From the NCBI GenBank assembly GCA_002690045.1, contig NZDE01000010.1:1-64000 (forward strand): a DNA stretch of 64,000 bases, read 5' to 3'. A program made the translations under genes and the position numbers. Origin of the DNA: Alphaproteobacteria bacterium. Its GTDB lineage: Bacteria > Pseudomonadota > Alphaproteobacteria > Micavibrionales > Micavibrionaceae. Below, piece after piece: positions 63,001-64,000 of this stretch. The notes beneath the pieces were generated by a model, which was not told the DNA's origin, ran no database searches, and was given only the letters and a program-made list of their open reading frames with translations. How positions within the stretch are numbered: position 1 is the first letter of the stretch; each line of letters opens with the position of its first letter.

Positions 63001-64000
63001 TTAATTTTTCATTGCACCTTTTAAGCCCATACCAACCCCAGTACCTAACGCGCCACCAGCTTTGGATGCTGCGCCTGTTACTTGTGGCACCATTTGCGCG
63101 CCTGAGATTGCGGCTGTTTGTGTCAGTGTTTCAAGCTGGTCTTGTGACATGTCACCAAAGCTTGATGTCGAGCTGCCCATCCAACGTAAAATTTGGTTAG
63201 GGATCATATCAATGAGCTTAAAGCTACCTTGCGCCATCAAATAAACAACAATCACGTAACAAATGGTAAAGAATAGCTGGTCAATACGCCCGCGGAAAGA
63301 ATCTGTATCAACATCATTTGCGGCGGCATCAAACTCAAAACCTGTCAGGTTAGTGGTAACCAAAGACCAAATGTCATTTAAAACTGTAACCAGCGCACCG
63401 AAGATGCTTAATGCGGCTATTAGGCCAAAAACAATTAAAACAGGACGGATGAATATTTCGAAAATCAGGTAATACCCACTAATCGCCATATCGCCAACGC
63501 CTTCACCTTCATAACGCAAATGCGCCAATGCCCATAATGGCGCACCGACCATTGCTTCGAATACAGTTTTTACCCAACGCCCACAAGCGAAGAAGAAATA
63601 AATAAACGGCATTAGCGGGACAATGTAGTACAAGATAATCCCTGCGGTGAGGGTGATTTGCCCGACCATGCCTGTAATGCCTGAAATAGCGCCGGTTATT
63701 GCTTGCGCGCCGGGCATACTTAATTGACCAAGCAGCCCCGTGCCTGCGGACGCAATGGTGGATACGAGAAGGTTACGAATAGAGGCTTCAATCAAGCCGC
63801 GTCCTAAGCCTGTGAGTTGATAAATTGCGTGCGTTTCTGAGTTAGCGGTCATATTTGCAATGCCGCTTGTTCCGAATAAGGAATTTAGAATCATTTCAAG
63901 GATGCTAGAGGCGGAGGTATCCGTAATGCTGTTTTGCTGTAAAGCGCCAAGCGGCGACATCATTTGCGTATAAACAGGGAACAGAACCTTAACCAAGTTA
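63001..64000 (-). CDS. DotA/TraY-like type IV secretion protein, copy 4 (partial)
   Basis: Only the last about 333 codons lie in the window. The frame is open to the right edge, and the apparent TTG start at 63996 is an artefact of truncation. The C-terminal membrane block is intact: YFFFACGRWVKTVFEAMVGAPLWALAHLRYEGEGVGD and FEIFIRPVLIVFGLIAAL, then the ending LIDMIPNQILRWMGSSTSSFGD, matching copies 1-3. By comparison the full gene should extend about 2 kb further. It is the most upstream copy seen, so the array may be longer. Confidence 0.87.
   Translation of the reverse strand, partial: NLVKVLFPVYTQMMSPLGALQQNSITDTSASSILEMILNSLFGTSGIANMTANSETHAIYQLTGLGRGLIEASIRNLLVSTIASAGTGLLGQLSMPGAQAITGAISGITGMVGQITLTAGIILYYIVPLMPFIYFFFACGRWVKTVFEAMVGAPLWALAHLRYEGEGVGDMAISGYYLIFEIFIRPVLIVFGLIAALSIFGALVTVLNDIWSLVTTNLTGFEFDAAANDVDTDSFRGRIDQLFFTICYVIVVYLMAQGSFKLIDMIPNQILRWMGSSTSSFGDMSQDQLETLTQTAAISGAQMVPQVTGAASKAGGALGTGVGMGLKGAMKN

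Noticed and set aside
63994-63996. TTG start for the fourth DotA-like gene
   Set aside because: The frame is open through the window edge, and paralogs show about 650 more upstream residues are expected.

Overview
The window is a chromosomal segment of a Gram-negative alphaproteobacterium with moderate G+C (roughly mid-40s percent by eye). Lineage markers are GapR (DUF2312), an alphaproteobacterial-type SerC, PutA without an N-terminal DNA-binding domain, and MlaA/MlaC and LptF/LptG for the outer membrane. Several DotA/TraY-like proteins suggest a lineage with an I-type (Dot/Icm- or IncI-like) type IV secretion system. An uncultured Micavibrio-like or Rhodospirillales-like bacterium is plausible, but this assignment is inference. 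I see no transposase, integrase, phage gene or CRISPR array.

Layout: 1-1300 holds the 3' part of a 23S rRNA gene, 5S rRNA and the rrn terminator. 1.3-20 kb is mostly metabolism and repair: slyX, ung, thiN, xseA, putA, serB, serC, an L,D-transpeptidase and a MATE exporter. It also holds HAD phosphatases, two DUF1826-like proteins and a stand-alone Clp-type AAA+ module co-oriented with serB. 20-25 kb has a FIST protein, then a periplasmic cluster (DsbC/G-like thioredoxin, an unknown protein with a Pro/Ala-rich tail, a lytic transglycosylase, a TcpQ/PilL-like protein) of the kind that accompanies type IV secretion or pilus systems. 25-32 kb: dapE, PCuAC, HAD, gapR, a soluble CZB chemoreceptor, ilvIH and tRNA-Leu(CAA). 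32-39 kb: a rhodanese membrane protein, then an undescribed three-gene minus-strand operon of a large coiled-coil protein, an Hsp100/Clp-like ATPase with a degenerate first AAA domain, and a putative membrane protein. 39-53.9 kb: argS, an orphan ABC ATPase, an alpha/beta hydrolase, a gene-free stretch with a candidate small RNA, mlaC-mlaA, lptG-lptF, pepA-holC-asnB, a putative heavy-metal exporter, trxA and uppP. 53.9-64 kb: four tandem DotA/TraY-like genes on the minus strand, the fourth cut by the window end.

The most interesting parts are the DotA/TraY array, which is unusual because I-type systems normally carry one such gene, and the Clp-like operon. About 21 kb from that operon lies a separate protein with an intact Clp D1 module that stops at the D1-D2 linker; it could supply the ATPase half the operon-encoded protein has lost. 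Two RNA candidates also merit attention: a small RNA with a C-rich anti-Shine-Dalgarno-like loop at about 43024-43155, and a structured leader upstream of a 53-codon ORF and serC.
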